From Oscillibacter sp. MSJ-31 (GTDB taxonomy: Bacteria > Bacillota > Clostridia > Oscillospirales > Oscillospiraceae): DNA of 51,567 bases. Position 1 is the first letter of the stretch; the number at the start of each line of letters is the position of its first letter. The translations under genes were made by a program, and so were the position numbers. Of the stretch, positions 30,776 to 39,495 are shown one piece after another. The stretch covers positions 1 to 51,567 of the forward strand of contig NZ_JAHLPT010000017.1 of assembly GCF_018918025.1 (NCBI RefSeq), given 5' to 3'. The notes below the pieces were generated by a model. It was not told the DNA's origin, did not search any database, and saw only the letters and a list, made by a program, of their open reading frames with translations.

Positions 30776-33700
30776 TCAGGCGCCCTCTGCGGGCGCGATG
30801 CTCTCGACCAGCTCGAGCGCTGCAGGAAGCGGCTTCTCGCCCCCCTCGAGCCGCAGCGCGAGCTTCGGCTCGATGCCGGCGGAGAGCGTCAGCCGGCGCT
30901 TGTTCTTCCCCATCGCGCAAACGCGCATCACCGCCTCGACCGGCATCTCGCCGCCGAAGGTAAAGGTGATCGTATCGCCGCGCTGGGAAATGTCGCGGAT
31001 GCCCGCCGCGCACGCCTCACCGCGCAGCATGGCGACGTCGAGCAGAGCGAGCGTGCTCGCCGGCGGCTCGCCGTAGCGGTCAAGCAGCTCGTCGAGCAGG
31101 TCCTGCGATTCCTCGCGCGTGCGCACCGCCGCGATGCGGCGGTAAATATCCATGCGTTGCTCGGGAGAGGGAATGTAGCTCTCCGGCAGGTTGGCCGAAA
31201 CGGTCAGGTCCGCCGAGCAGTCCGTGCGGCTCGCCTTCTTCTCGCCGCGCTCCTCGAGCACGGCCTCCTCCAAAAGCTGCAGGTACATATCGTAGCCCAC
31301 GCTCATCATGTAGCCCGACTGCTCGGGGCCGAGCAGGTTGCCCGCGCCGCGGATCTCGAGGTCGCGCATCGCGATGCGGAAGCCCGAACCGAACTCCGCG
31401 TATTCGCGGATGGCGGTCAGGCGCTTGGCGGCGACCTCGGTGAGGATCTTGCCCGGGCGGTAGGTCATATAGGCGTAGGCGCGGCGCGCGCTGCGGCCGA
31501 TGCGCCCGCGGATCTGGTGGAGCTGGGCGAGGCCCAGCCGGTCCGCGTCCTCAATGATGAGGGTGTTGACGTTCGGAATGTCGATGCCCGTCTCGATGAT
31601 GGTCGTGCAGACGAGGATCTGCGCCTCACCGTCAGAGAACTGCTGCATCACATGACTCAGACCCTTTTCGTCCAGCTTGCCGTGTGCGACCGCAATGCTG
31701 ACCTCCTCGCCGAGGAGCTTTTTGAGCTGCGCGGCGCAGCGGTCGATGGTCTCCACGCGGTTGTGCAGGTAGTAGACTTGCCCGCCGCGCGAAAGCTCGC
31801 GTCGGATGGCTTCGGCGATCACGCCCCAGTCATGCTCGAGCACATAGGTCTGCACCGGCTGGCGGTCCTGCGGCGGCATCTCGATGGTAGACATATCGCG
31901 GATGCCCGACAGCGCCATGTTCAGCGTGCGCGGAATGGGCGTGGCGGAGAGCGTGAGCGTATCCACCTGCTTGGACAGCTCCTTGAGCTTTTCCTTGTGC
32001 GTCACGCCGAAGCGCTGCTCCTCGTCGATGACGAGCAATCCGAGGTCCTTGAAGTGCAGTCCCTTTTGCAGCAGCGCGTGCGTGCCGATGAGCAGATCGA
32101 TCTTCCCCTCCGCCGCGCTTTGCAAAATCTTTTTCTTCTGCGCCGGCGTCTTGAAGCGCGAGAGCACCTCGATCGTCACCGGAAAGCTGCGGAAGCGGTT
32201 GATGGCGGTGGCGTAATGCTGCTGCGCCAGCACGGTGGTCGGCACCAGGATCGCCGCCTGCTTGCCGTCGAGCACGCATTTCATCACCGCGCGCAGCGCG
32301 ACCTCCGTTTTGCCGTAGCCCACATCGCCGCAGAGCAGGCGATCCATCGGGCGCGAGCGCTCCATGTCGCTCTTGATCTCCGCGATGGCGCGGAGCTGAT
32401 CGTCCGTCTCCTCATAGTCGAAGGCGTCCTCAAACTCGCGCTGCCAGGTGGAGTCCGGTGAAAAGGCGAAGCCGGGGCGGCGCTGCCGCTCGGCGTAGAG
32501 CTTGATGAGCCCCTTGGCAAGATCCTTCGCCGCGGCCTTGGCGCGGGATTTGGCCTTCGTCCAGTCCGTGCCGCCGAGCTTGTTCAGCTTGACGTGCTCG
32601 CCCTCCTCCCCGCCGCCGTGGCTGCCGATGTACTTCGACACCATATCGAGCTGCGTCGCGGGAACGTACAGGCTGTCGCTGCCGGCGTAGGCGATCTTGA
32701 TATAATCCTTGTCCGCGCCGTCCACGCGGATGCGCTCCATGCCGACAAAGCGGCCGATGCCGTGGCGCTGGTGAACGACGAGGTCGCCCGGCGTCAGGTC
32801 GGTGTAGGAGCGGAGCTTCTGACGGCTCGAATCCTTTTTCTGCCGCACCGCGCGCGGCGCTTTGCCGCTGACCGGCGCAAGAAGCTGCCCCTCGGTCAGA
32901 ATGACAAGGCGGAGCTGCGGGTATTCGCAGCCCGCGCTCAGCGCGCCGAGGCCGATGACGGTCTCGCCCGCGGCGGGCAGCGTCTGATCGGAGAGATCGA
33001 GCCGTGCGCGCACGCCGCGCTCCTCCAGAAGGCGGTGAAAATTCCTCGCGCGCGTTTCGTTGCCGCAGAGCACCAGCACGCCGCTGCCCGCGGCAAGATA
33101 GTGCTCCATGTCCGCGGCGGCGGTCTCAAGGCTGCCGCCGTAGGACGGCAGCTGCCGCGCGTTGATGCTGAGCATCGCCCGCGGCGGGGCCAGATAGCGC
33201 GAGGTCGGCAGGCTGTCGCACAAAAGCAGCGAGAAGCTGCCCCGCAGCCGCCGCGCCAGGTCCTCAAGCTCGACCGTGAGCGAGGCGAACTGCCCCGCGA
33301 GCGCGCCCTCCTCCAGCAGGATCTTCAGGTCCTCGCCCCATTCAAAGGCGCAGCCCTTCGCGCGCTCCATGACGCGGCTGCCCTCGCAGACGAGCACGAT
33401 GCTCCCCTCCGGCAGGTAGTCCGCCGCACAGACGGCGGTCGGGTAGGCGGCGGCAAGGTAGCGGTCCATGCCGCCGAGCGGCAGGCCCTCACGCAGGCGG
33501 TCCATATCCGCGCGGATTGCTGCGGCGGTCTTTTCCGTGGTCTCCTTTTTTGCCAGCTGCGCCGCGGCGTGCTCCATACGCGCGAGCATCGCGTCCCGTC
33601 CGCCCTCGGCGGCAAAGGGCAGCACCTCGGCGGCGGGCAGAACGGTCAGTTCCTCAAGGTTTTTCGTGCGGCGCTGCGTGGCGACGTCAAACTCGCCCAT

Positions 33701-34303
33701 CGCGTCGATCTCGGTATCAAAAAATTCGACGCGCACCGGTGCGCTCATCGGGGAATAGACGTCTAAAATGCCGCCGCGCACGGCGAACTGTCCCGCGCCC
33801 TCGACCTGCTCGCAGCGGACATAGCCCGCGGCGGTCAGGCGCTCGGCGAGTGCGCGTAGGTCGTGCTCCTCCCCGAGCCGGAGCGTGAGCACCGCGTCGC
33901 GCAGCGCCGTCGGCGGCAGCGTGCGCTGCATCATGCCGTCCACCGTCGCCACGACGATGCCCGTCCTGCCGAACGCCATGCGGCACAGCGCGTCCAGCCG
34001 CTCCTGCTCAAAGCTGTGGGAGGCGGAAACGCGGTCGCGCAGCTGCCATTCGCGGGCAAAGAGCATCACGCACTCCTCCCCTGTCAGGGCGGCGAGATCC
34101 GCGGCCATGCGCCGCGCCTCCTGCTCGTCGGCGCAGAGGACGGCGAGGGGACGCTTGGTCTCCTGCCGCAGCGCCGCGCCGAGCATCGCGCGGTGTACGC
34201 CGCTCACGCCGCTGACCGCCGCCGGTCCCGTGCCGAAGCGGATGATCTCCTCCAGCTCCCGCAGCTCCGGCAGCGCCATCATTTGCCGGTTCAGCTCCTG
34301 CAT
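30776..34303 (-). CDS. mfd: Transcription-repair coupling factor Mfd
   Basis: 1175 residues, full length. N-terminal UvrB-homology modules, the RNA polymerase-interacting CarD-like domain (LTPGDLVVHQRHGIGRFVGM and KIAYAGSDSLYVPA), then the translocase: Walker A LLCGDVGYGKTEVALRA, DEEQRFGVTHKEKLK, LSATPIPRTLNMALSG, and the RecG-like TRG region GRIGRSARRAYAYM. It strips stalled RNA polymerase from DNA lesions and recruits UvrA. ATG 34303 is chosen for AAAAAGGAGGGG upstream; the open frame extends further but has no site. Between pth and the PPIase gene. Confidence 0.97.
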   Translation of the reverse strand: MQELNRQMMALPELRELEEIIRFGTGPAAVSGVSGVHRAMLGAALRQETKRPLAVLCADEQEARRMAADLAALTGEECVMLFAREWQLRDRVSASHSFEQERLDALCRMAFGRTGIVVATVDGMMQRTLPPTALRDAVLTLRLGEEHDLRALAERLTAAGYVRCEQVEGAGQFAVRGGILDVYSPMSAPVRVEFFDTEIDAMGEFDVATQRRTKNLEELTVLPAAEVLPFAAEGGRDAMLARMEHAAAQLAKKETTEKTAAAIRADMDRLREGLPLGGMDRYLAAAYPTAVCAADYLPEGSIVLVCEGSRVMERAKGCAFEWGEDLKILLEEGALAGQFASLTVELEDLARRLRGSFSLLLCDSLPTSRYLAPPRAMLSINARQLPSYGGSLETAAADMEHYLAAGSGVLVLCGNETRARNFHRLLEERGVRARLDLSDQTLPAAGETVIGLGALSAGCEYPQLRLVILTEGQLLAPVSGKAPRAVRQKKDSSRQKLRSYTDLTPGDLVVHQRHGIGRFVGMERIRVDGADKDYIKIAYAGSDSLYVPATQLDMVSKYIGSHGGGEEGEHVKLNKLGGTDWTKAKSRAKAAAKDLAKGLIKLYAERQRRPGFAFSPDSTWQREFEDAFDYEETDDQLRAIAEIKSDMERSRPMDRLLCGDVGYGKTEVALRAVMKCVLDGKQAAILVPTTVLAQQHYATAINRFRSFPVTIEVLSRFKTPAQKKKILQSAAEGKIDLLIGTHALLQKGLHFKDLGLLVIDEEQRFGVTHKEKLKELSKQVDTLTLSATPIPRTLNMALSGIRDMSTIEMPPQDRQPVQTYVLEHDWGVIAEAIRRELSRGGQVYYLHNRVETIDRCAAQLKKLLGEEVSIAVAHGKLDEKGLSHVMQQFSDGEAQILVCTTIIETGIDIPNVNTLIIEDADRLGLAQLHQIRGRIGRSARRAYAYMTYRPGKILTEVAAKRLTAIREYAEFGSGFRIAMRDLEIRGAGNLLGPEQSGYMMSVGYDMYLQLLEEAVLEERGEKKASRTDCSADLTVSANLPESYIPSPEQRMDIYRRIAAVRTREESQDLLDELLDRYGEPPASTLALLDVAMLRGEACAAGIRDISQRGDTITFTFGGEMPVEAVMRVCAMGKNKRRLTLSAGIEPKLALRLEGGEKPLPAALELVESIAPAEGA

Positions 34304-34418
34304 GAATGTCCCCTCCTTTTTCGCCGCAACGCGCAAAAGGGCGCAGATCGTCCCCGGTCGGACGGTCTGTACCCACACACATCGTTTTCCATGTTCTCCT
34401 GAGATGTCCGAAAAGAAC

Positions 34419-34452
34419 TTCTCCTCCGGCAGTATACTACGCCGGAGGAGAA
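34419..34452 (-). terminator. Hairpin between pth and mfd
   Basis: 12-bp stem built on CTCCTCCGGC (34421-34430) and GCCGGAGGAG (34441-34450), 10-nt loop, 46 bp past the pth stop. The T-run is weak (GTTCTTTTC), so partial read-through into mfd is likely. Confidence 0.55.
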
Positions 34453-34497
34453 AAGTAAATGAACGAATGATAAACTTTTCGCGCAGGCAGCGTTCTC

Positions 34498-35091
34498 TCA
34501 GTTGAAGCGGTTCTGCGCCTCGGTCACGCCGCGGGAGATGATGCACTCCGCCGCGTCGAGCGCGCGGTCGAGCGCCTCGTCCACGATCTTCTTCTCCTGC
34601 GCGGAGAAGCTGCCGATCACCCAGTCCACCATGTCATAGTCCGGATGGCTCGGCGCGCCGACGCCGACCTTCACGCGCGGGAACACATCGGTGCCGAGGT
34701 GGGCGATGATGTTCTTGATGCCGTTGTGTCCGCCGGCGGAGCCCTTGTCGCGGATGCGCAGCTTGCCGAGCGGCAGCGAAACGTCATCGTAGATAACGAG
34801 CACATGGTCGCTCGGGATCTTATAGAACCGCGCCGCCTCGCCCACCGCCTCGCCGGAGAGGTTCATATAGGTCTGCGGCATCATCAGCAGCACGCGCGCC
34901 CCGCCGAATTCGATCAGCTCCGTCAGCGCGCGGAAGCGCAGGCGGTTGCAGCGCAGGCCCTGCTTGTCAATGAGCCGCTCGGCGGCCATGAAGCCGATGT
35001 TGTGGCGCGTGTTCTCATACTGCTTGCCGTAGTTCCCCAGACAGACGAGCAGCCACTCCGCGGGACCGGTGACTTTCTTTCCAAAAAACAT
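34498..35091 (-). CDS. pth: Peptidyl-tRNA hydrolase
   Basis: 197 residues. Releases tRNA from prematurely dropped peptidyl-tRNA in the cytosol. Key features: catalytic histidine in YENTRHNIGF, RVLLMMPQTYMNLSGEAV, VIYDDVSLPLGKLRIR with the catalytic aspartate, and GSAGGHNGIKNI. The usual LGNPG start motif reads CLGNYGKQY here, proline replaced by tyrosine. A short N-terminal extension (MFFGKKVTGPAE) precedes the usual beginning. It comes 57 bp after prs, across a terminator. Confidence 0.95.
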   Translation of the reverse strand: MFFGKKVTGPAEWLLVCLGNYGKQYENTRHNIGFMAAERLIDKQGLRCNRLRFRALTELIEFGGARVLLMMPQTYMNLSGEAVGEAARFYKIPSDHVLVIYDDVSLPLGKLRIRDKGSAGGHNGIKNIIAHLGTDVFPRVKVGVGAPSHPDYDMVDWVIGSFSAQEKKIVDEALDRALDAAECIISRGVTEAQNRFN

Positions 35092-35108
35092 GACGATAAC
35101 CCTCGTAT

Positions 35109-35138
35109 AAAAAAGAGCGGCCTTCCGCCGCTCTTTTT
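35109..35138 (-). terminator. Terminator of glmU-prs
   Basis: Stem GAGCGGC (35115-35121) and GCCGCTC (35127-35133), 5-nt loop, flanked by A5 and T5. Confidence 0.88.
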
Positions 35139-35147
35139 GAAATGCCC

Positions 35148-36116
35148 TTAGTTGAACAGCTTTGCGATGGAGATCTCCTGATAGGTGCGCTCGATCGCCT
35201 CGGCGAACATGGGCGCGACGGTCAGGTACTTGATGCGGGCCTTGGCCAACTCCGCTTCGCCGACGGGAGCGGGAATGGTATCGAGCAGGGCCAGCTCCTC
35301 GATGCAGCTCGCCTCAAGGCGCTCAAGCGCGGGACCGGAGAGAACGCCGTGGCTCGCGCAGGCGTAGACCTTCTTCGCGCCGCCGACTTCAACGACCGCC
35401 TTGGCGGCGTTGCAGAGGGAGCCGGCGGTATCGACCATATCGTCGAAGAGGATGCACTCCTTGCCCTCGACATCGCCGATAACATTCATGACCTCGCACT
35501 GGTTGGCCTTCTGGCGGCGCTTATCGACGATGGCAAGGTTCATGTGCAGCTTCTGGGCAAAGGTGCGGGCGCGGGCAACGGAGCCGACGTCGGGGCTGAC
35601 GACGACCATATCCTCGCAATGCGCGCCGAACTTCTTGGCGTAGTAATCAACGAAGATGGGGTTGCCGAACAGGTTATCCACCGGAATATCGAAGAAGCCC
35701 TGGATCTGGTTGGCGTGCAGGTCCATGGTCAGCACGCGGTCAACGCCCGCGGCGACGAGCATATTGGCAACGAGCTTGGCGGAGATGGGATCGCGGCTCT
35801 TGGCCTTGCGGTCCTGACGGGCATAGCCGAAGTAGGGCATGACCGCGGTGATGCGGCCCGCGCTGGCGCGGCGGCACGCGTCGACCATGATGAGCAGCTC
35901 CATGAGACTGTCGTTGACGGGCTTGCAGGTGGACTGGATGAGGAACACGTCGCTGCCGCGCACGGTCTCATACAGAGAGACGGAGGCCTCGCCGTCTGCG
36001 AAGCTCTTGACCTCGCTCTCGCCGAGCTTGGTGCCGATGATCTTGCAGATGTCCGCTGCGAGCTTGGGGTTGGCGTTGCCGGTGAAGATCTTGATGTCCT
36101 TGCCGTGAGAAATCAT
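35148..36116 (-). CDS. prs: Ribose-phosphate pyrophosphokinase
   Basis: 322 residues. Makes PRPP from ribose 5-phosphate and ATP for nucleotide, histidine and tryptophan synthesis. Motifs: KIFTGNANPKLAADICKI start, FADGEASVSL, MDLHANQIQGFFDIPVDNLF (metal-binding flag region), VVVSPDVGSVARA, and the PRPP loop CILFDDMVDTAGSL. ATG 36116 is placed after GGGAG; a GTG three codons earlier is the alternative. It lies 41 bp after the GlmU-like gene, the conserved Firmicutes order. PRPP is also the donor for the DPPR-synthase-like enzyme at 13892-14743. Confidence 0.96.
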   Translation of the reverse strand: MISHGKDIKIFTGNANPKLAADICKIIGTKLGESEVKSFADGEASVSLYETVRGSDVFLIQSTCKPVNDSLMELLIMVDACRRASAGRITAVMPYFGYARQDRKAKSRDPISAKLVANMLVAAGVDRVLTMDLHANQIQGFFDIPVDNLFGNPIFVDYYAKKFGAHCEDMVVVSPDVGSVARARTFAQKLHMNLAIVDKRRQKANQCEVMNVIGDVEGKECILFDDMVDTAGSLCNAAKAVVEVGGAKKVYACASHGVLSGPALERLEASCIEELALLDTIPAPVGEAELAKARIKYLTVAPMFAEAIERTYQEISIAKLFN

Positions 36117-36157
36117 TGTTTCCACTCTCCCTTGGTAATTTTTTTATGTAAAAGTTT

Positions 36158-37303
36158 TTACTTTTCCTTCTTGCCGAGCAGGGCGCGGCGGCGGGCCGCC
36201 CACCCCTCCTTGACCGTCTGCTTCGTGCGGGCGAGCGCCAGCGCGTCGGCGGGCACATCGTCCGTGATGGTGGAGCCGGCGGCGATGTAGCTGCCCTCGC
36301 CCACCTTGACCGGCGCGACCAGATTGGTGTTGCAGCCGATGAAGCTGTCGTCCCCGATGGTGCAGCGGTATTTCCTGAAGCCGTCGTAATTCGTCGTGAC
36401 CGTACCGCAGCCGAAATTCACGCGCTCGCCGCAGTCGCTGTCGCCGACGTAGGTGAGGTGCGAGATCTTCGTGCCGTTACCGATGACGGAGTTCTTGATC
36501 TCCACAAAGTCGCCGACCTTGACGTGGTCGCCGATGGTCGAATTGGGCCGCACATAGGCAAACGGTCCCACGGTCGTATGGCTGCCGATGGTGCTCTCGT
36601 TCGTCTGCGAGGCGTTGATCTCCGTAAAGTCGCCCACGGTGCAGTCGCGCACCATGGCGTTCGGGCCGATCGTGCAGTGCTCGCCGATGACCGTCTCGCC
36701 GCGCAGGATGGTCCCGGGCAGGAGCGTCGTTCCCGCACCGATCTTCACGCGCGGGTCGATGTAGACGCTGTTCGTGTCCATGACGATCACGCCGTTCGCC
36801 AGATGCTTTTCCATGATCTTCTGGCGGCACATCGGCTGCGCGGCGCGCAGCTCCTCGGTGTCGCCCACCGGCAGGAAGCCCTTGGAGATCTCACAGCCCT
36901 TGGGGAACGCGGCAAATGCGCCGTGCTCGCGCAGCACGTCGCAGCAGGCGTCCGCCGGAGCGGAATACACCGCGCCGCCGGAGAACACGCCCACCGGCAG
37001 CACCACGCCGTTGACGATCAGAATGCTGCCCGTTTCGCCCTCAAGAAGCTTCAAAAGCTCCTCCGCGTGCTTCGCGCCGTCAACAAAGGTGACGTCCGCG
37101 TCCTTGGGCAGATAAGGCTTCATCCGCTCCTGCGCGGAGACGTCGGAGACAATAAAAAGCCGCTCAATGCCGCGCCCGCACAGCTCCGCGCACATCCACG
37201 TCAGGACGGGGCAGAACAAAATGGGCTGCAGCATCAGCGGCGTCTTCTCTTCGGTACAGGCGATGTTGTCCGGCATGAAAAGCACGGCGATCTTCTGGTC
37301 CAT
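36158..37303 (-). CDS. GlmU-like protein with intact acetyltransferase and degenerate uridylyltransferase domain
   Basis: 381 residues against ~455 for bifunctional GlmU. The C-terminal left-handed beta-helix is complete, with NASQTNESTIGSHTTVGPFAY, the catalytic histidine in SHLTYVGDSDCG, and GTVTTNYDGFRKYRCTIGDD. This half acetylates glucosamine 1-phosphate. The N-terminal ~150 residues are shorter and lack the nucleotide loop LAAGxGTRMxSxxxK; the start reads IAVLFMPDNIACTEEKTP instead. UDP-GlcNAc formation by this protein is therefore doubtful. It resembles a group in Oscillospiraceae. Neighbours prs-pth-mfd confirm it occupies the glmU locus. Start ATG 37303 follows AAAGGAGGAG. Confidence 0.88.
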   Translation of the reverse strand: MDQKIAVLFMPDNIACTEEKTPLMLQPILFCPVLTWMCAELCGRGIERLFIVSDVSAQERMKPYLPKDADVTFVDGAKHAEELLKLLEGETGSILIVNGVVLPVGVFSGGAVYSAPADACCDVLREHGAFAAFPKGCEISKGFLPVGDTEELRAAQPMCRQKIMEKHLANGVIVMDTNSVYIDPRVKIGAGTTLLPGTILRGETVIGEHCTIGPNAMVRDCTVGDFTEINASQTNESTIGSHTTVGPFAYVRPNSTIGDHVKVGDFVEIKNSVIGNGTKISHLTYVGDSDCGERVNFGCGTVTTNYDGFRKYRCTIGDDSFIGCNTNLVAPVKVGEGSYIAAGSTITDDVPADALALARTKQTVKEGWAARRRALLGKKEK

Positions 37304-37345
37304 CGGATAGTCTCCTCCTTTGCGTCCACTTCTATTTTTATCTGT

Positions 37346-37354
37346 ATTATACCA
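37346..37354 (-). promoter_or_regulatory. Extended -10 promoter of glmU-prs
   Basis: On the minus strand TGGTATAAT (37354-37346), a TGn-extended -10 without a clear -35, leader about 35 bases. Confidence 0.5.
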
Positions 37355-37464
37355 AACCTTTTTGAAAAATCCACCTTTTCCTGCAATTTTCCCAAAAAGT
37401 TTTTCATGCTCTGCATGAATTCATGCAATGCGCAAAATAATGTTAAAGAAAGTGAGTTTTATGG

Positions 37465-37493
37465 TTGATTTCGTAAACTTTAAGAGGTATAAT
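37465..37493 (+). promoter_or_regulatory. Promoter of trmL and probably the glycolytic genes
   Basis: TTGATT (37465-37470), 17-bp spacer, TATAAT (37488-37493). trmL starts 32 bp downstream and pgk follows trmL by 32 bp, so pgk may share this promoter. Confidence 0.7.
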
Positions 37494-37524
37494 AAGCAGA
37501 CTTTCGGAAAAGGTGGGATGCTCC

Positions 37525-38022
37525 ATGCTCCATATCGTACTCGTTGAGCCGGAGATCCCGCAGAATTGCGGCAACATCGCGCGCACCTGCGCCGCAACCG
37601 GTTCGCGGCTGCACCTCGTCAAGCCGCTCGGCTTCGACATTTCCGACCGCGCCGTCAAGCGCGCGGGGCTGGACTACTGGCATCTGGTCGAGGTCAGCAC
37701 CTACGAAAACCTCGCCAACCTCTTTGAACAGCACCCCGAGGCCGCCGCGGACTGCTGGCTCGCCACGACCAAGGCGCCGCAGGACTACTGCGAGGCGGAA
37801 TTTCACGACGGCTGCTGGCTCTTCTTCGGCAAGGAGACCGCCGGCCTGCCCGAGGACTTCCGTCTGGCGCATTATGAACGCTGCATCCGCCTTCCCATGC
37901 GCGCCGAGGCGCGCAGCCTGAACCTGAGCAATTCCGTCGCCATTCTGACCTACGAGGCTCTCAAGCAGCTCGGCTTCCCCGGGCTCAAGGGCACCGGCGA
38001 GATGGCGGAGCAACCGGACTGA
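37525..38022 (+). CDS. trmL: tRNA (cytidine(34)-2'-O)-methyltransferase TrmL
   Basis: 165 residues, a minimal SPOUT methyltransferase. Motifs: [19 protein letters not shown] (motif 1), [11 protein letters not shown] (motif 2), and [20 protein letters not shown] (motif 3, the knot and SAM pocket). It methylates the wobble ribose of leucine tRNAs. ATG 37525 is chosen as the family start, eight bases after AAAGGTGGG; an in-frame GTG at 37513 is possible. It precedes pgk in the same direction, though the association is probably only transcriptional. Confidence 0.94.
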   Translation: MLHIVLVEPEIPQNCGNIARTCAATGSRLHLVKPLGFDISDRAVKRAGLDYWHLVEVSTYENLANLFEQHPEAAADCWLATTKAPQDYCEAEFHDGCWLFFGKETAGLPEDFRLAHYERCIRLPMRAEARSLNLSNSVAILTYEALKQLGFPGLKGTGEMAEQPD

Positions 38023-38054
38023 TCCGTAAACATTCACATAGAAGGAGCGTCATC

Positions 38055-39323
38055 ATGAACTACAACAAGAAAACTGTGTACGACATCGACGTGGCGGGCA
38101 AGAAGGTCCTGCTGCGCTGCGACTTCAACGTCCCCCAGGACAAGGCCACCGGCGCGATCACCTCGGATAAGCGCATCGTCGCCGCTCTGCCGACCATCCG
38201 CTACCTGCTCGGGCAGGGCGCGGCGGTCATCGCCTGCTCGCACCTCGGCAAGCCCGAGCCGAGCTTTGAAAAATGGGTGAAGAAGCAGGCGGAAAAGGGC
38301 AAGGACCCCGCCGAGCTGACGGAGGAGAAGTGGCAGAAGTCCTTAAAGAAGCTCACCCTTGCTCCTGTCGCCGAGCGTCTTTCCGAGCTTCTCGGCAAGC
38401 CGGTCATCTTCGCGCATGACGTCGTCGGTCCCGACGCCAAGGCCAAGGCCGCGGCGCTCCGCGGCGGCGAGATCATGCTGCTCGAGAACACCCGCTTTGA
38501 AAAGGGCGAAACCAAGAACGATTCGGCGCTTGCCAAGGAGCTTGCCTCCATGGCCGAGGTCTACGTTTCCGACGCCTTTGGCTCCGTCCACCGCGCGCAC
38601 GCCTCCACCGCTGGCGTGGCGGCGTACCTGCCCGCCGTCTCCGGCCTGCTGGTCGCCAAGGAGCTGGAGGTCATGGGCAAGGCGCTCGACGATCCCACGC
38701 GCCCGTTCGTCGCGGTGCTCGGCGGCGCAAAGGTCAGCGATAAGATCGCCGTTATCAACAATCTGCTCGAAAAGGCCGACACCGTCATCATCGGCGGCGG
38801 CATGGCCTACACCTTCGCCAAGGCGCAGGGCGGCGAGATCGGCAAGTCTCTGCTCGAGGAGGACAAGTGCGCCTACGCGCTCGAGATGATCGAGAAGGCC
38901 AAGGCAAAGGGCGTCAAGCTCCTGCTGCCGGTGGATACCGTGGCGGCGAAGGAGTTCGCCGCCGACGCCGAGCCGGTCGTGGTGGACGCGATGCACATTC
39001 CCGCCGACATGATGGGCATGGACATCGGTCCCAAGACCATTGAGCTTTTCTGCGCGGCGACGCGCGGCGCGGGTACCATCGTCTGGAACGGCCCCATGGG
39101 CGTTTTCGAGTTCCCCGCCTTTGCCAACGGCACTAAGGCCATGGCCAAGGCGCTCGCCGAGAGCGGCGCCGTGACCATCATCGGCGGCGGCGACAGCGCG
39201 GCGGCCGCCGAGCAGCTCGGCTTCGCCGACAAGATCACGCACATCTCCACCGGCGGCGGCGCGTCGCTTGAGTTCCTGGAGGGCAAGGAGCTGCCGGGCG
39301 TCGCCTGCCTGCTGGATAAGTAA
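38055..39323 (+). CDS. pgk: Phosphoglycerate kinase
   Basis: 422 residues. Glycolytic substrate-level phosphorylation: 1,3-bisphosphoglycerate + ADP to 3-phosphoglycerate + ATP. Motifs: [13 protein letters not shown] near residue 15, [34 protein letters not shown], and [13 protein letters not shown] with [21 protein letters not shown]. It is ~25 residues longer than the E. coli enzyme through an insertion ([18 protein letters not shown]) typical of some clostridia. The last 34 bases of the gene are repeated exactly 130 bp downstream (see findings). First of pgk-tpiA-gpmI-eno; gap is absent. Confidence 0.97.
   Translation: MNYNKKTVYDIDVAGKKVLLRCDFNVPQDKATGAITSDKRIVAALPTIRYLLGQGAAVIACSHLGKPEPSFEKWVKKQAEKGKDPAELTEEKWQKSLKKLTLAPVAERLSELLGKPVIFAHDVVGPDAKAKAAALRGGEIMLLENTRFEKGETKNDSALAKELASMAEVYVSDAFGSVHRAHASTAGVAAYLPAVSGLLVAKELEVMGKALDDPTRPFVAVLGGAKVSDKIAVINNLLEKADTVIIGGGMAYTFAKAQGGEIGKSLLEEDKCAYALEMIEKAKAKGVKLLLPVDTVAAKEFAADAEPVVVDAMHIPADMMGMDIGPKTIELFCAATRGAGTIVWNGPMGVFEFPAFANGTKAMAKALAESGAVTIIGGGDSAAAAEQLGFADKITHISTGGGASLEFLEGKELPGVACLLDK
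39290..39323 (+). repeat. 34-bp direct repeat, copy 1 (pgk 3' end)
   Basis: Encodes the last ten residues and stop of Pgk ([10 protein letters not shown]). Identical to 39420-39453, starting bases 130 apart. Confidence 0.95.
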
Positions 39324-39419
39324 TAACATCGTTCTGCCCGCGCAGCGACGCGACCGAGCGCCGGCGCAGGGAGCCGCGCGTCAGCGCGTGTTCCGATCAG
39401 GGGCATCCCCACGGGGGAT
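39324..39419. other. 96-bp insert between duplicated pgk 3' ends
   Basis: GC-rich, arginine-rich if translated, no gene. It ends in a hairpin, GCATCCCC (39403-39410), loop ACG, GGGGATGC (39414-39421), whose right arm overlaps the second repeat copy. A second small CGCGC/GCGCG palindrome lies near 39375. It is either the remnant of a small insertion flanked by a target duplication, or filler DNA copied during a duplication event. Confidence 0.5.
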
Positions 39420-39453
39420 GCTGCCGGGCGTCGCCTGCCTGCTGGATAAGTAA
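39420..39453 (+). repeat. 34-bp direct repeat, copy 2 (orphan pgk 3' end)
   Basis: Identical to 39290-39323 and followed by the original-looking run into the tpiA leader (AGGTTTTCAGAAAAC). It is in the same frame as copy 1's codons only by chance and is not expected to be translated. Confidence 0.95.
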
Positions 39454-39495
39454 GGTTTTCAGAAAACATTTTATATATTTAGGAGAGCATTTACC

